Below, one piece after another: positions 9,801 to 19,360 of a stretch of DNA of 22,825 bases (position 1 is the stretch's first letter; the number at the start of each line of letters is the position of its first letter). Origin of the DNA: Apostichopus parvimensis. Its lineage: Eukaryota > Echinodermata > Holothuroidea > Aspidochirotida > Stichopodidae. The translations under genes were made by a program, and so were the position numbers. The stretch covers positions 37,065-59,889 of the forward strand of contig KN886285.1 of the NCBI GenBank assembly GCA_000934455.1, given 5' to 3'. Under the pieces are notes generated by a model, which was not told where the DNA came from, made no database searches, and saw nothing but the letters and a program-made list of their open reading frames with translations.

Positions 9801-9935
9801 TTTGGTTCCTTGTGGTGTTCAGTAATGACTCATATAGGCATATATACTGTACACTTATTTGTGTCGAGGGCTGAGTGATTACAGTAAGTTACTATGTTTG
9901 TGTTAATAGACAATCATTTGGGAGCGAGTGAAGTT

Positions 9936-10305
9936 TGACGAGGTGGAGGGAGTGTGGACGAGGTGGAGGGAGTGTGGACGAGGTGGAGGGAGTGTGGACG
10001 AGGTAGAGGGAGTGTGGACGAGGTAAAGGGAGTGTGGACGAGGTAGAGAGATTATAGACAAGGTAGAGAGATTGTGGACGAGGTAGAGGGAGGTTAGACG
10101 AGGTAGAGATAGTGTGGACGAGGTAGAGATAGTGTGGACGAGGTAGAGGGAGTGTGGACGAGGTAGAGAGAGTGTCGAAGAGGTAGAGAGATTGTGGACA
10201 AGGTAGAGGGAGGTTGGACCAGGTAGAGAGAGTGTGGACGAGGTAGAGCGAGGTTGGATGAGGTAGAGAGAGTGTGGATGAGGCTTAGGGAGGTTGTCCG
10301 AGGTA
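9936..10305. repeat. 20-bp minisatellite, 18 full units
   Basis: The unit AGGTAGAGGGAGTGTGGACG (and close variants) repeats in strict 20-bp register from 9941 to 10300, with partial units at both ends. I find no indel between units, only substitutions. The first three units are identical (AGGTGGAGGG form) and the right end is the most diverged. Units at 10061-10100 and 10181-10220 share variants, hinting at a 120-bp higher-order period. The minus strand stays open in more than one frame because the unit has few stop triplets; that is a by-product of the repeat, not evidence of a protein. Confidence 0.95.
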
Positions 10306-11173
10306 CAGTACATCGTCCTGCAATGAGTATCTTCGATTGTATTATTTTCACACCCTGATACATTGTGTTTGATTCAATCGAATGGTCTGCATGCATGTAC
10401 TAGGAAGGAAATTAGTGCAGTTTACTTACTACTGTAAGAAGCTCAAAACAGTAAGCTGTTGCAAACAGTGGCACCTCTATTCTGCCAAATTACAAAGGTA
10501 AATAACAATGGAAGTAAAAGATCAACTGCTGATCCCAGGCCAACCCTGAACTGCCGTTACAATACAGTACAATTAAACTTAACACAGAGCCAGGGTCGTA
10601 CAGACCCTGCCACGGTCAGACGTATTTCCTCACAAGAATCCAATCAGGTGTCAGCTGATCTGCGTCACACGTACAAATGGGCCCCATTTTCTAATATAAC
10701 TGTCCAAAGTGTTTTTGTATGTTTTGATGCAAACTTGTGTATGTACATGCATTAATAATGACGTCACTTACTTTACATGTACAATGTGAATCTGAGAATT
10801 AATTTATTCAGAAATATCTTTCTCTTGTTTGCATTATAACTGGTGAAATGAAAAGCAATTATGGATTCAAGGTTTGAGGTTTCTTCCGAATATAATTAAT
10901 TGTAAACTATCATTGCCAATGTACATGTTTGTTGCTATGATACTGTAGCTTTAATACACTCTAAGGTGTACTAATTAATTGCAGTGTATATAACACTGTA
11001 GGTAAATTAGAGCTACTGTAGAAGGTCACGAGTAAAGTATTTATTAAACTTGACTGAAAAAAAAACACTGGGGCTGCATAATAAAACAATCAGTGCTATA
11101 TCTGATCATTGTCACAAACACATGTATGTACTGTATGACAGGAATCATGATTGATACCACAAATCTGATCCAA
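10306..11173. other. non-coding DNA, no gene seen
   Basis: No convincing gene or repeat is visible. A 98-codon open frame at 10459-10755 shows no domain-like composition. TACTGTA/GTACATG words recur, as elsewhere. Confidence 0.5.
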
Positions 11174-11740
11174 TAGATGGCAACTTTACATAAATCAATA
11201 GTCAATCATGAAATTGAGAATTTAAGAAAAGAACATTAGATGGAGTTGTATGCAAGAATGAAAGAGCCTTTGTAACAGTGTAATATATACCTGTATCATC
11301 CTTCATGATTAAAAAGCTGAAGTCATAAATAAAATATAATAAAAGTCTCATTTTACTAATGATAATTTTATGTGATGAATCATATCTATCTATTTATGTT
11401 GCTCAGATTACAATATAGTGTTTACAGTATGCAGTAGGCTACTGTATGTAGTATCTATAGGAGCTGCAGGGCCACAAAACATCAGGATTTAGATGGCAAC
11501 TTCTGCTCGTCTCAGTCATCAATCATAAGATTGGAGAATTAGGAGAAGAATGGTAACAGTGTACATGTACTAGAATGAAAGCTCTGTGCAGTGGTGTAAT
11601 GTATCTCTGTCATCCTTCATCTTTAATTACCTGTAAGGTAATAAACAAAACAAATCTTATCTTTGCTAATTGATAATTTACAGATGAATTATTATGCATC
11701 GATATTCGGATCTAGATACAGAATTGTGTTAAATTGCTCA
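11174..11740. repeat. diverged tandem duplication (offset about 316 bp)
   Basis: Copy A (about 11174-11405) and copy B (about 11490-11740) share ordered landmarks: TAGATGGCAACT, TCAATCAT, GAGAATT, AGAATGAAAG, CATCCTTCAT, a CTAAT-TGATAATTT block, GATGAAT and a final GCTCA. The copies differ by many substitutions and indels, so the duplication is old. No coding content is visible. Confidence 0.7.
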
Positions 11741-12063
11741 TTGTTGTGTGAGAATGTGTATAATATAGATATATCAGGCAATAGGATACAGTATATATCA
11801 CCAAAAATAGCCAAGGGCTGTAAAATGGGAAAAATTTGAAATTATCAGACTGAAGTTTGTAAAACAATGAGTTTCAAATCACAGCAGTTAATACTGTGTA
11901 TGTGAGCACTAATTATGTATGTATAATTGTACACCAGGTGATGAATAGTACTGTATATTACAGTCTGTGTGGTCACTATTTGTATCATACATACATCATG
12001 GTAACACTTTACGGTACGACTTTCATGAAGATATACATTTCTTTATGTTTTATTTTTCCATAG

Positions 12064-12095
12064 TTTGAAGATGCTGTGGAGGATCTTCATCACCA
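12064..12095 (+). CDS. possible 32-nt internal microexon of an unknown gene
   Basis: A T-rich tract ending TTTTTCCATAG| precedes a 32-nt segment followed by the donor GTGAGT (12096-12101). In the first frame it reads FEDAVEDLHH plus two bases; a second frame is also open, so the frame is not fixed. I do not recognise the peptide. A phase-compatible candidate terminal exon lies at 21597-21639 on the same strand. Chance splice-like strings are frequent at this length, so this is a lead rather than a gene call. Confidence 0.25.
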
Positions 12096-12153
12096 GTGAG
12101 TTTATTTTATATATTTTCTGCGCTCCTCTCTTACCCGTCTTAATTCTACTAAA

Positions 12154-12187
12154 TTTTCCCTCCCCCTCCCCCCTCCCTCCTCCCTCC
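12154..12187 (-). other. C-tract; G-quadruplex motif on minus strand
   Basis: A near-pure pyrimidine tract of CCCTCC-type blocks gives at least four G runs of three or more with loops of one to four bases on the minus strand. That is a canonical quadruplex pattern, with i-motif potential on the plus strand. It may simply be a decayed CCCTCC microsatellite. It lies about 60 bp after the possible microexon. Confidence 0.6.
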
Positions 12188-12295
12188 AGATGCCCTCCTG
12201 TTGACCTGCCCATCATCACTTCCTTCTGAATCCCATATTCATGGAGTATCACAGGCTAACAGCCCAGGTTGTTTGGGCTACACAGCTCAATCTTA

Positions 12296-12625
12296 GAGAG
12301 CATGGTGGCCAATTGGCTAAGGCGTCGGACTCGTGATCCAAGGATTGCTGGTTCGATTCATGCCTAGTTCATTACGCTGTGTCCTTGGGCAAGATGCTTT
12401 ATCTCACTTACCTCTCTCCACCCATGGGTTAAAAATGTGGTACCTGTGAGGTAACTTGTCATTGTGCACAGTATATAACTGCTGCCGACTGGAGAGATTG
12501 TCTCTGGGACAGGTTATCATTGACCAGGGGTATTGACCAGGGGTAAAACCTCTGTAAAGCGCTTTGAGACCTACTGTATCGCTGGTATAAAGCGCTATAT
12601 AAAAAGCAAATATTATTATTATTAT
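12296..12625 (+). mobile_element. tRNA-derived SINE with L2-like tail
   Basis: The head is tRNA-like, with RNA polymerase III box A TGGCCAATTGG (12306-12316) and box B GGTTCGATTC (12350-12359). Its anticodon-loop-like CTCGTGA at 12330-12336 would give anticodon CGT, suggesting a Thr-tRNA ancestor. The body contains TGTCCTTGGGCAAGATGC, familiar from SINE central domains. The tail carries TGTAAAGCGCTTTGAGAC and GGTATAAAGCGCTATATAAA followed by an ATT microsatellite (12611-12624), typical of SINEs mobilised by L2/CR1-type LINEs. A 13-bp block, ATTGACCAGGGGT, is doubled at 12519-12544. I could not find a clear target-site duplication. It is non-coding and depends on a LINE partner supplied elsewhere. 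Confidence 0.85.
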
Positions 12626-13040
12626 CATCTGAGGGGAAATATAGCACAGTTAAACATCCTGTCTCTATAAACTGCTCTTTGCTATAGTACCATAGCCAAC
12701 TATTCGGTCAGCACTGAAACATAGCACCTTGGCAGCTGTGTAATTTATATGTCTTTAAAGCATTGTATCCTTTAAATTGATTGCCAACATGTATTACTCA
12801 TAGTTTTTGAAAGGAAAACCCACGTTAGAAGTAAAACAGATAACATTAACAACTGAACTTCAAAACGGAAGTTTGAAATTGAGCTCTTAAATTTTGATCG
12901 ATAAGCTGCAAGTTCTTAGTGAAAGTGTTGCATATATATTTCCAAAGACTCACTCACACATCCCTACCCCCAAAAGTCATCTCCCACTTTCCCTTCATTT
13001 CTGGGTGTTACAGACCCCCAAACGAATGATTTTCCATTCA
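12626..13040. other. non-coding DNA, no gene seen
   Basis: No gene or distinctive repeat is visible between the SINE and the A-rich duplication. A 72-codon open frame starting at 12894 runs into the poly-A tract and looks spurious. Confidence 0.5.
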
Positions 13041-13235
13041 ATTGCCTTGGTTAGGATATTATGGAAAAAATTCAAAACTGCAAATAAATTAAAAAAAAAA
13101 AAAAAAAATTGAAATAACTATTTATCGCCATAATTGCCTTGGTTTGAAGTAAAGTTTTGGGATATTATGAAAAAAGTTCAAAACTGCAAATTACATGAAA
13201 AAAAAAAACTGATTATAATTATTTATCGCCATAAT
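13041..13235. repeat. tandem duplication, two units of about 92-103 bp, with poly-A
   Basis: Each unit starts ATTGCCTTGG, continues with GGATATTATG, TTCAAAACTGCAAAT and a poly-A run (18 A in the first, about 11 in the second), and ends TTATCGCCATAATTG. Units are about 13041-13132 and 13133-13235. The internal poly-A could mark an old retroposed fragment that later duplicated, but no SINE or LINE body is recognisable. Confidence 0.75.
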
Positions 13236-15216
13236 TGATTTTTTAAAGTAGATTCTCTGAGATTTGACAATTTTCTTCTGGGCAAATTTTAGAACAGTCT
13301 TTGGATTGATCCACCCAATTCTGGGTCAATGCCCAACCTACTTCTGAATGTACCATGTGTGAAGTCTACAATTTGGGCAATCTTGTGACATATTTTCATC
13401 TCCTGGAATCTTTACAATTAATCCCTCCAAATGAAGTGTTTTTTTTGTTGTTGTTCTAGACATATTTTAAATAAGTTTGGGTGAACTGCAGTAGAACAAA
13501 CATAAATTATTCAGCAAATCCAATGTATGTGGTTTGTACAAGGTCATATGTGTACTGTACTCTTCTGATCTCCATACAAATAGCAAAATTATAAAAAAAG
13601 AGAAAAAAAAAAGAAGTTGAATTCCAATGAAGAAAGAAGGAAATATGTACATATTGTTATTGCTAGATGAGGAAGTTTTCATGCAATTTCCATATTTGAT
13701 AGCTGTTTACGTTTTCGTACGCTATGATTGAAAAATTCAATATTAAAGAAAATATTAATTTTCTACAGATATATAATCAACCACAAGTGCCCCCTAAAAG
13801 TTGAACATTTATTACCCCATTTTCGGCCTCTAACTCATCACTTAGTATCTGACATCTGAGAATTGATCAGTTTCTGTTAGAAGGCTAAATATATCTGTTT
13901 CATTAAAAATTCCCCACGTGCACTCAGCCCTAAACCTGACAGCCTATATCAGCTCTTTTAGAAGTGAAGCGTGTAATCACATTATCAATAAAAAGGTACG
14001 TTTCACACAGTTTTCTTTATTTTTTATATATTCAAATATAGTTCTCGTGCAAGAATAAGCATTAAAAACAATATGCTGTTTATAACGAACTTTGCTGTTC
14101 AGCAAAGCAAACCACATATGGATGTCTATAGATATGTTTACGAGTTCAGCCAATTAGTTTGATAAAAAACGGAATATTCTTTAGAGTTGTTTGCTAAATT
14201 TCTTACAAACGTGCTTTTACAGTAACATGCAAGTGTGTCTGTATGATGTAACCAGTTTTCTGCTGGTCAAGTTCATGGTCATGAGATTGCATGTGACCAT
14301 TAGCCCTCAGAATGGGTGCAATGGAAATGAGGGGCAGACTTAAATGAGGGCAGAGAAGTGAAAAAAAACACCACTCAAATTTGATAGCTTAAATTTCCTT
14401 TTTGTAAGACAAAAGGTGCACTAGAATATTAATAGGATGCAATGATAATGTATGGCCTGCTGACCGTTGCTGACCGTGTTCATCAGGCTTGTAAGACCAG
14501 CCCTAGCCGACATTAAAGTCTGTGATCGTTCTTCCCATTAGACTTGATATATGTGTATGCTAGGTCTTTTATTCGTTCCTTTTTCAATTGTTAAGGTTAT
14601 ATCAAGATGGTTTTGATAAAAATACATATTTATTTTTTCCAGATCTAGGTTAAATGCAGAGCACTCCATTAGAGTGAAAAAATTGTGTTATATGACCTTA
14701 CTGTCATTTTTCAACTGCTTGTGCACTTTCCAACACGAGTCCTACAAAGGCTACAATGCCAATATACCAGAAAAGAACAGTTATTGCACCAATCATATAA
14801 ACATGAAATAAAATCACAGGCTGATGTGCACACAGACAGGTTCTTGATGGTACAGGAAAGGTGTTGAAAATCTAGACAGAAACACAGCTAAAATTAAGCT
14901 CCATATACTTTAGGTTGTACTGTACCTCCCTAATAACTCCCTGGTTATACAGCATACCTAACTACTGTCGTTAACAGATTGTGTGTAATTAAAAAGAGCT
15001 GCCATGTTTAATTGTTGGTGGCTCTTCATCAACTGGTATGATGTATTACAGGTGGATAAGATGTTTATAACCATGGAGGTATTTTTACCCTCAGGATAAA
15101 CAAGTTTTATGACATGTGTTGTAGTAACAAAGTAATCAAGCAGTATGGTACATATAGGTATGCCGGTATGCAGTATAGTAACAGTGTGGAATCATTATCC
15201 TGTGTTCGGTACTTTA
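13236..15216. other. non-coding DNA, no gene seen
   Basis: No supportable gene. Minor features are an A-rich purine tract at 13592-13617 and a doubled GCTGACCGT near 14459. An acceptor-like TTTATTTTTTCCAG at about 14629-14642 is followed by roughly 57 open codons but no clear donor or recognisable protein. Intronic or intergenic origin is equally possible. Confidence 0.5.
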
Positions 15217-15310
15217 CAGGCCTCGACAAATATTAAAAGGTACTCGCCATTTGACGATCCCTGAATAAAAAAACTACTCGCCAAAACGCAAATTTCACTC
15301 GCCACTACAT
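15217..15310. repeat. cluster of ACTCGCCA motifs, possible repeat fragment
   Basis: ACTCGCCA occurs three times in about 65 bp (15242-15249, 15276-15283, 15297-15304), after AGGCCTCGACAAATATT. The spacing is uneven. The block looks like a fragment of a dispersed repeat, but I cannot name a family from the sequence. Confidence 0.35.
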
Positions 15311-15508
15311 AGTACAGATCTACAAAGTCAATACTTTGTATGAACAAAGGTTAATAGGCACTTAGGCAGATACATTGTCCTAAGTAATTGCACATTGGAA
15401 AATTATGTTTCTGTGCAGTACAAAATTTTAACTTTTTGTACCAAAGTAAGTGATGAACAAAGTAAAACATGTCGCAGAATCATTAATAGGCAGCGAGGCC
15501 AACTGTAG

Positions 15509-15516
15509 TGTCTAAA
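15509..15516. repeat. left 8-bp target-site duplication of the hAT MITE
   Basis: TGTCTAAA directly precedes the left terminus CAGTGGCGG and matches 15888-15895 exactly. The perfect match suggests a fairly recent insertion. Confidence 0.9.
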
Positions 15517-15887
15517 CAGTGGCGGAGCTAGAGGTATTGGTCAGGGAGGGCGAGAATGGTCTGTAGGGGCGCTTCCGACACTATCTAAGCAGAGCGCCAC
15601 CACGAGTTGGCGCGGAGCGTACCAAAATTTTTGAGTAAAGATACTCCCTAGATCGCCGGAAATGACCCTTTCCGGGCCTTGCTAATTTGCAGATAAACGA
15701 AGAATAAATAGGTGTCATCGCCCAAAAAATGTGACTAATGTCAATAGGTAGATGAGAGCGCAATAAAAAAGTCAATAATCGCGAATAAGTAAAAAGTGGT
15801 TAAAAGCTGAAAAGGGCGCCAGCAGTCCATTTGAGTCCGTCAGGGGGGGCATTCGCCCCCCCTGACTGTATGGACGCTCCGCCACTG
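15517..15887. mobile_element. hAT-type MITE, 371 bp, complete
   Basis: The element starts CAGTGGCGGAGC and ends with its exact inverted complement GCTCCGCCACTG, a perfect 12-bp terminal inverted repeat. It is flanked by TGTCTAAA on both sides (15509-15516 and 15888-15895), a perfect 8-bp target-site duplication. Eight-base duplications and CAGTGGCG-type termini are hallmarks of the hAT superfamily. It holds no transposase frame; minus-strand open frames here are short and partly run past the element. It is richer in CpG than its neighbourhood and carries a strong GC hairpin near its right end. Mobilisation would depend on a hAT transposase encoded elsewhere. Confidence 0.93.
15839..15866. repeat. 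perfect 12-bp GC hairpin inside the MITE
   Basis: GTCAGGGGGGGC, loop ATTC, GCCCCCCCTGAC form a perfect stem of 12 bp with a 4-nt loop, about 20 bp inside the right end of the element. It is unusually stable for this AT-rich region. A role in transposition or replication pausing is speculation. Confidence 0.85.
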
Positions 15888-15895
15888 TGTCTAAA
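15888..15895. repeat. right 8-bp target-site duplication of the hAT MITE
   Basis: TGTCTAAA directly follows the right terminus CCGCCACTG and matches 15509-15516 exactly. Confidence 0.9.
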
Positions 15896-16849
15896 GCAAT
15901 TCCAAGAACATTGGCAAAAATACCTATGAAGGTAACTTGACTTCTGTAATATTAAGGGCTCTTCTAGTACTAGGCATACAGTAGCTACAGTAGGTGTGCT
16001 CAAGTCCGAAGCCTATACAGTACCTCACTGCAACTTTGAGCTGCTACTCGATTAGTGTGACTTCGTACATTTTCCCAATTAGTGTTCAAAAACTGTCATT
16101 ATTACTCCATTACACTGCCTAAATTGAAGCGATGTTTTAGGCAATGAAAATCTAAGGTTGACAAAGCATCTGTCTTTCACTCACAAAATGGTATCGAGTG
16201 AAATCTGATATCTTTGCAAAAAAGTTATTGCAGCGATAATGGCAAATTCCTTAAATCGTTGTATACTTTGCAAATTATGATCGATGGCATACATGATGAA
16301 AATGCCTCCAGAAATGATTGAGAAGGTGTTTGGCCACCTTAAGTCTATTGGTATTCTGACAAGAAACATTTGTGTTAATGAACCTTATATCATCCTCCCA
16401 TTATTAATGTATAGCACAGTGAAGCCTAACCAACTCGGCAGTTCCATGCTTTGTCGGGTAAAATGTTTTACCAAACGACAGATAATCGTGTATTGTGGAT
16501 TTGATTTTCTGTGAATTTCAGTATCAATGTACACTCTCTCTTTAACCGTCAAGGAGTGAGATAGGCTATGCAAACATATCAGGGACATAGAATTTCTTCA
16601 AGGTGAGAAGGTGTGTATCTAGGCATTGTAAAACTGAACATGTGTTATTCTCTTCAGCCAGTCATGTATGTGTGGCCGTAGCTAGTTGATCTGTGAGAAA
16701 TGCTAGCGATAAAACCTGCAGGGAATATTAGAAGTGTTTATAATGGAACTTTTGATGGTTTGTAATTTTGGACTGCTTGTCATAATGGTGTAGTGTGTGA
16801 ATAGTCATTTGACATTGGATCTAGCATAAAAGGTCTGTACGTTCCCTTA
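15896..16849. other. non-coding DNA, no gene seen
   Basis: No convincing gene. One short frame near 16296 reads MPPEMIEKVFGHLKSIG, faintly F-box-like, but has no flanking exon structure. No clear repeat is seen. Confidence 0.5.
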
Positions 16850-17900
16850 GGATCGAATGTAGACACTCATCGCATCGCAGTGTAAGGTTGATTCGCCTGC
16901 TTCCAGACTGTGATGTCATTAAAGCTATGGAGAGCCGATCAGGTCTTTTTGTGTATTGACTATAAGTTTGATGCGATATGTAAATTGACATTGAAGCTAC
17001 GACTGAGATCTGTTGACTATTCATTTTGGTGACTATGGATAGTTGACTATGTAGCTCAGACGTACATCATTTTAAGCTACGGAGTGTGGTATTGTAGTCT
17101 AATGGTCCTATGACCCTCAGTTTTGATGAGTCAACATACAAGTGGTTACATCAATCAAGCCTCTACTAGTTAAAGCCAGGGGAGGGTCAATTCCTTTGTC
17201 GGCAATATAGACACAGATCTGCATTGATCTACCTTGTGACATTATTTAAACTACTAGGAGCCGAGAGGTCCTTTTCTTCTTTGGCATACACTTTGATGAA
17301 TCATGAGACTTTACCAATCATTCAGGCTACTGAAAGAGAACGAAAGGATCTTCTCTCTGTTGAATACATTTTAAAGTATACTGTACATGTGCATCCAGAC
17401 TGTGACATCATTCAAGTCACTGAATGATAAACGAGAGGATCTTCTCTCTGTTGAATACATTTTAAAGTATACATGTTCATCCAGACTGTGATATCATTCA
17501 AGTCACTGAATGTGAACCGAGAGGACCTACTCTCTGTTGAATACATTTTAAAGTATACTGTACATGTGCATCCAGACTGTGACATCATTCAAGTCACTGA
17601 ATGATAACCGAGAGGATCTTCTCTCTGTTGAATACATTTTAAAGTATACTGTACATGTGCATCCAGACTGTGACATCATTCAAGTCACTGAATGATAAAC
17701 GAGAGGATCTTCTCTCTGTTGAATACATTTTAAAGTATACTGTACATGTGCATCCAGACTGTGACATCATTCAAGTCACTGAATGTGAACCAGAGGATAT
17801 TCTCTCCGTTGAATATACACATTTTGATGAATGTGCATCCACACGTTGATGTCACCCAAGTTCCCGAGGGAGGTGGGAGAGGACAATTTCTTTATTGACT
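16850..17900. repeat. 91-bp satellite array with decayed flanks
   Basis: The centre has five near-identical head-to-tail units, with GGATCTTCTCTCTG-type landmarks starting at 17346, 17437, 17523, 17614 and 17705 and a partly changed sixth at 17795 (spacings 91, 86, 91, 91, 90). Shared blocks include GTTGAATACATTTTAAAG, TGCATCCAGACTGTGACATC and ATTCAAGTCACTGAATG. More diverged copies are recognisable on the left (for example CCAGACTGTGATGTCATTAA near 16903 and GCCGAGAGGTCC near 17261) and right (TTGATGTCACCCAAG near 17847). Outer copies carry TTTTGATGAAT where central ones carry TTTTAAAGTATACTGTACAT. The period is not a multiple of three and TGATAA recurs, so it is not a coding repeat. Confidence 0.9.
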
Positions 17901-18020
17901 ACACATTTTCAAGGGCTTTAATTTGCCTTGTAAAGAGGAGCTTCGGTTGTGTGTGCTTCCACGTTTCTCAATTGCCACAGAAATGACATAAGAATTGGAT
18001 GCAAGTTTTGTTCTATTAAT

Positions 18021-18073
18021 AGTAAAAAAAAAGAGAAAGAAAAGAAAAGAAAAGAAAAGGAAAGAAGAAAAAG
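18021..18073 (+). repeat. GAAAA-type microsatellite / polypurine tract
   Basis: Repeated AAGAAAAG-type units form an uninterrupted purine tract of about 50 bases, grading from A9 on the left to AAAGAAGAAAAAGG on the right. It is a simple repeat with no coding meaning. Confidence 0.85.
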
Positions 18074-18169
18074 GCTCAGTATGGTTACCTAGCATTTAAT
18101 ACTTACAAAAAAATTAGGTTCTACGCATAAAATGAGAGGATTTCTATTATGATGTCATAGACCTATTAA

Positions 18170-18480
18170 TAGATGCAGCCCTAATTTACGCATGACATCA
18201 ACTAATTATGCTCTAATTAGTAGCTAATTGCACATTGAGGCAATTAGATGATTACAAGTAAGGAATAAAAGCGCCCTAGTAACTTGAGTGAAATCCAAGT
18301 GGATTTGTTGGAAATTGCCGGTATATAGAGCTCTATTAAGATGCGCTAAAATAACTCCATGGAGGCGCCAGCTAAACTGTTTCAAACAGAGCTGGACTCA
18401 CTGATTCTTGTGCTGCCAATTATTGATGTTGGCTGTCACCTTTGGTTGTAGCTAATTGAGGTGAAGTGGAATTGAGGGGG
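18170..18480. promoter_or_regulatory. homeodomain-type site cluster, possible enhancer
   Basis: Within 18181-18255 there are dense TAAT/ATTA cores: CTAATTTACGC, ACTAATTATGC, CTAATTAG, GCTAATTGC, GCAATTAG and ATGATTAC. A second group at about 18415-18475 has CCAATTATTGATG, GCTAATTGAGG and GGAATTGAGG together with a TCF/LEF-like CACCTTTGG. Between them lies a CpG-containing stretch around AGGCGCCAGC. The sequence is low in simple repeats and resembles developmental enhancers in site density. Without conservation data this is a pattern-based suggestion; AT-rich DNA makes TAAT cores common. Confidence 0.3.
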
Positions 18481-19360
18481 TAATCCATGTAATACTCCCT
18501 TCAATCCTGTACAGGATAGTTCATACCATTTTACTGACATGCAATTACAATGGTCTGAATTTGTAGAAATTTGTGCTACTGGATATTACGGTTTCATATT
18601 GTGAATATAGACCTCTTGAATCCATGCATTCTATACTTGAATAAAAAAAAAAAAAATAAATGTATTAGAAATTAATTTAATTATGGGAAGGAATTATGTT
18701 GGCTGTATGACTGGATTCAAACCAGACATTTATGTATACCAGTCATGTGCGCAGCTACCAAGTGAGTTAAATTCATACGATCCAAACTGGAAATAGTGGC
18801 GATCCCTGTTTAACTACTTCTGTGGGTACTATAATCAGATTATGCCAATTGTTACCTTGCATGTCATGTAACCAGCTGCTTTAGCATATTAGCATCTCCC
18901 TATTGTTTCAAGGGATTAATTATATCCCAATTTGATATAGCCTACACTTTAGTAAGTTGCATTAATTTCTTTTACATGCACTCTGATCTACCTAGCATTA
19001 CAAACCTCATAAAAGGGTAATATATCCTTGCACTGCGCCCTCTATGAGGTCACTGCCCTCTTCCAAATCTACCATTCTGAAGTCCTACTGAGCATATGTT
19101 GACCTAGGATTTTCATCCATCTCAATCTTCTTGTCAATATACTGACATCTTTCATGGAAGGTTTTTGTTTAAATAGTATAAGGACTGAGTCCACTACATC
19201 CAACTTACCCACAATAAATGTTGCTTATATTTTATCCAAGGTTACAAATTTCCATGATATATATTTAAACATATAATTTTTTCATCTCGATCAAACGGTT
19301 GTGTACGACTATTCTATACAGGTACGGGTTGCACGAAAGCATGGTACCTGAATCAATATA
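18481..19360. other. non-coding DNA, no gene seen
   Basis: No gene or clear repeat beyond a poly-A stretch near 18643-18656. Open frames are short and uninformative. Confidence 0.5.

Larger units (their letters stand above)
6221..9935. other. non-coding DNA between transposon and minisatellite
   Basis: I see no supportable gene. Open frames, including one of 129 codons on the minus strand near 8520-8909, have no recognisable protein features or paired splice sites. The block contains the tandem duplication at 6335-6480, a G-run at 6782-6796, an A-rich purine tract near 7384-7430, a duplicated GTTTTAGGAGTT (about 8777 and 8801) and a small CpG-rich patch near 9099-9136. Confidence 0.55.

Noticed and set aside
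9903..10396. Minus-strand open frames of 136 and 100 codons with Leu/Ser/Pro/His-rich repeats
   Set aside because: They arise from the 20-bp minisatellite, which has few stop triplets in any frame; two frames are open at once, as expected of a repeat rather than a gene.
12301..12370. A functional tRNA gene
   Set aside because: The tRNA-like head continues into a SINE body and tail, and the acceptor and T stems do not pair convincingly.
14629..14815. Acceptor-like TTTATTTTTTCCAG followed by about 57 open codons
   Set aside because: No good donor or recognisable protein follows, and the open run ends in a plain stop without supporting context.
15581..16003. Two minus-strand open frames overlapping the hAT MITE
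   Set aside because: They are short, partly cross the element boundary and do not resemble hAT transposase; a MITE is expected to be non-coding.
16284..16514. MPPEMIEKVFGHLKSIG, resembling the start of an F-box
   Set aside because: The likeness covers only about 15 residues, no further F-box pattern follows, and no splice sites bracket it.
17224..17849. Repeated peptide LLSVEYILKYTVHVHPDCDIIQVTE in plus-strand frames
   Set aside because: It is a translation of the 91-bp satellite. The period is not a multiple of three and TGATAA ends each run, so no continuous repeat protein is possible.
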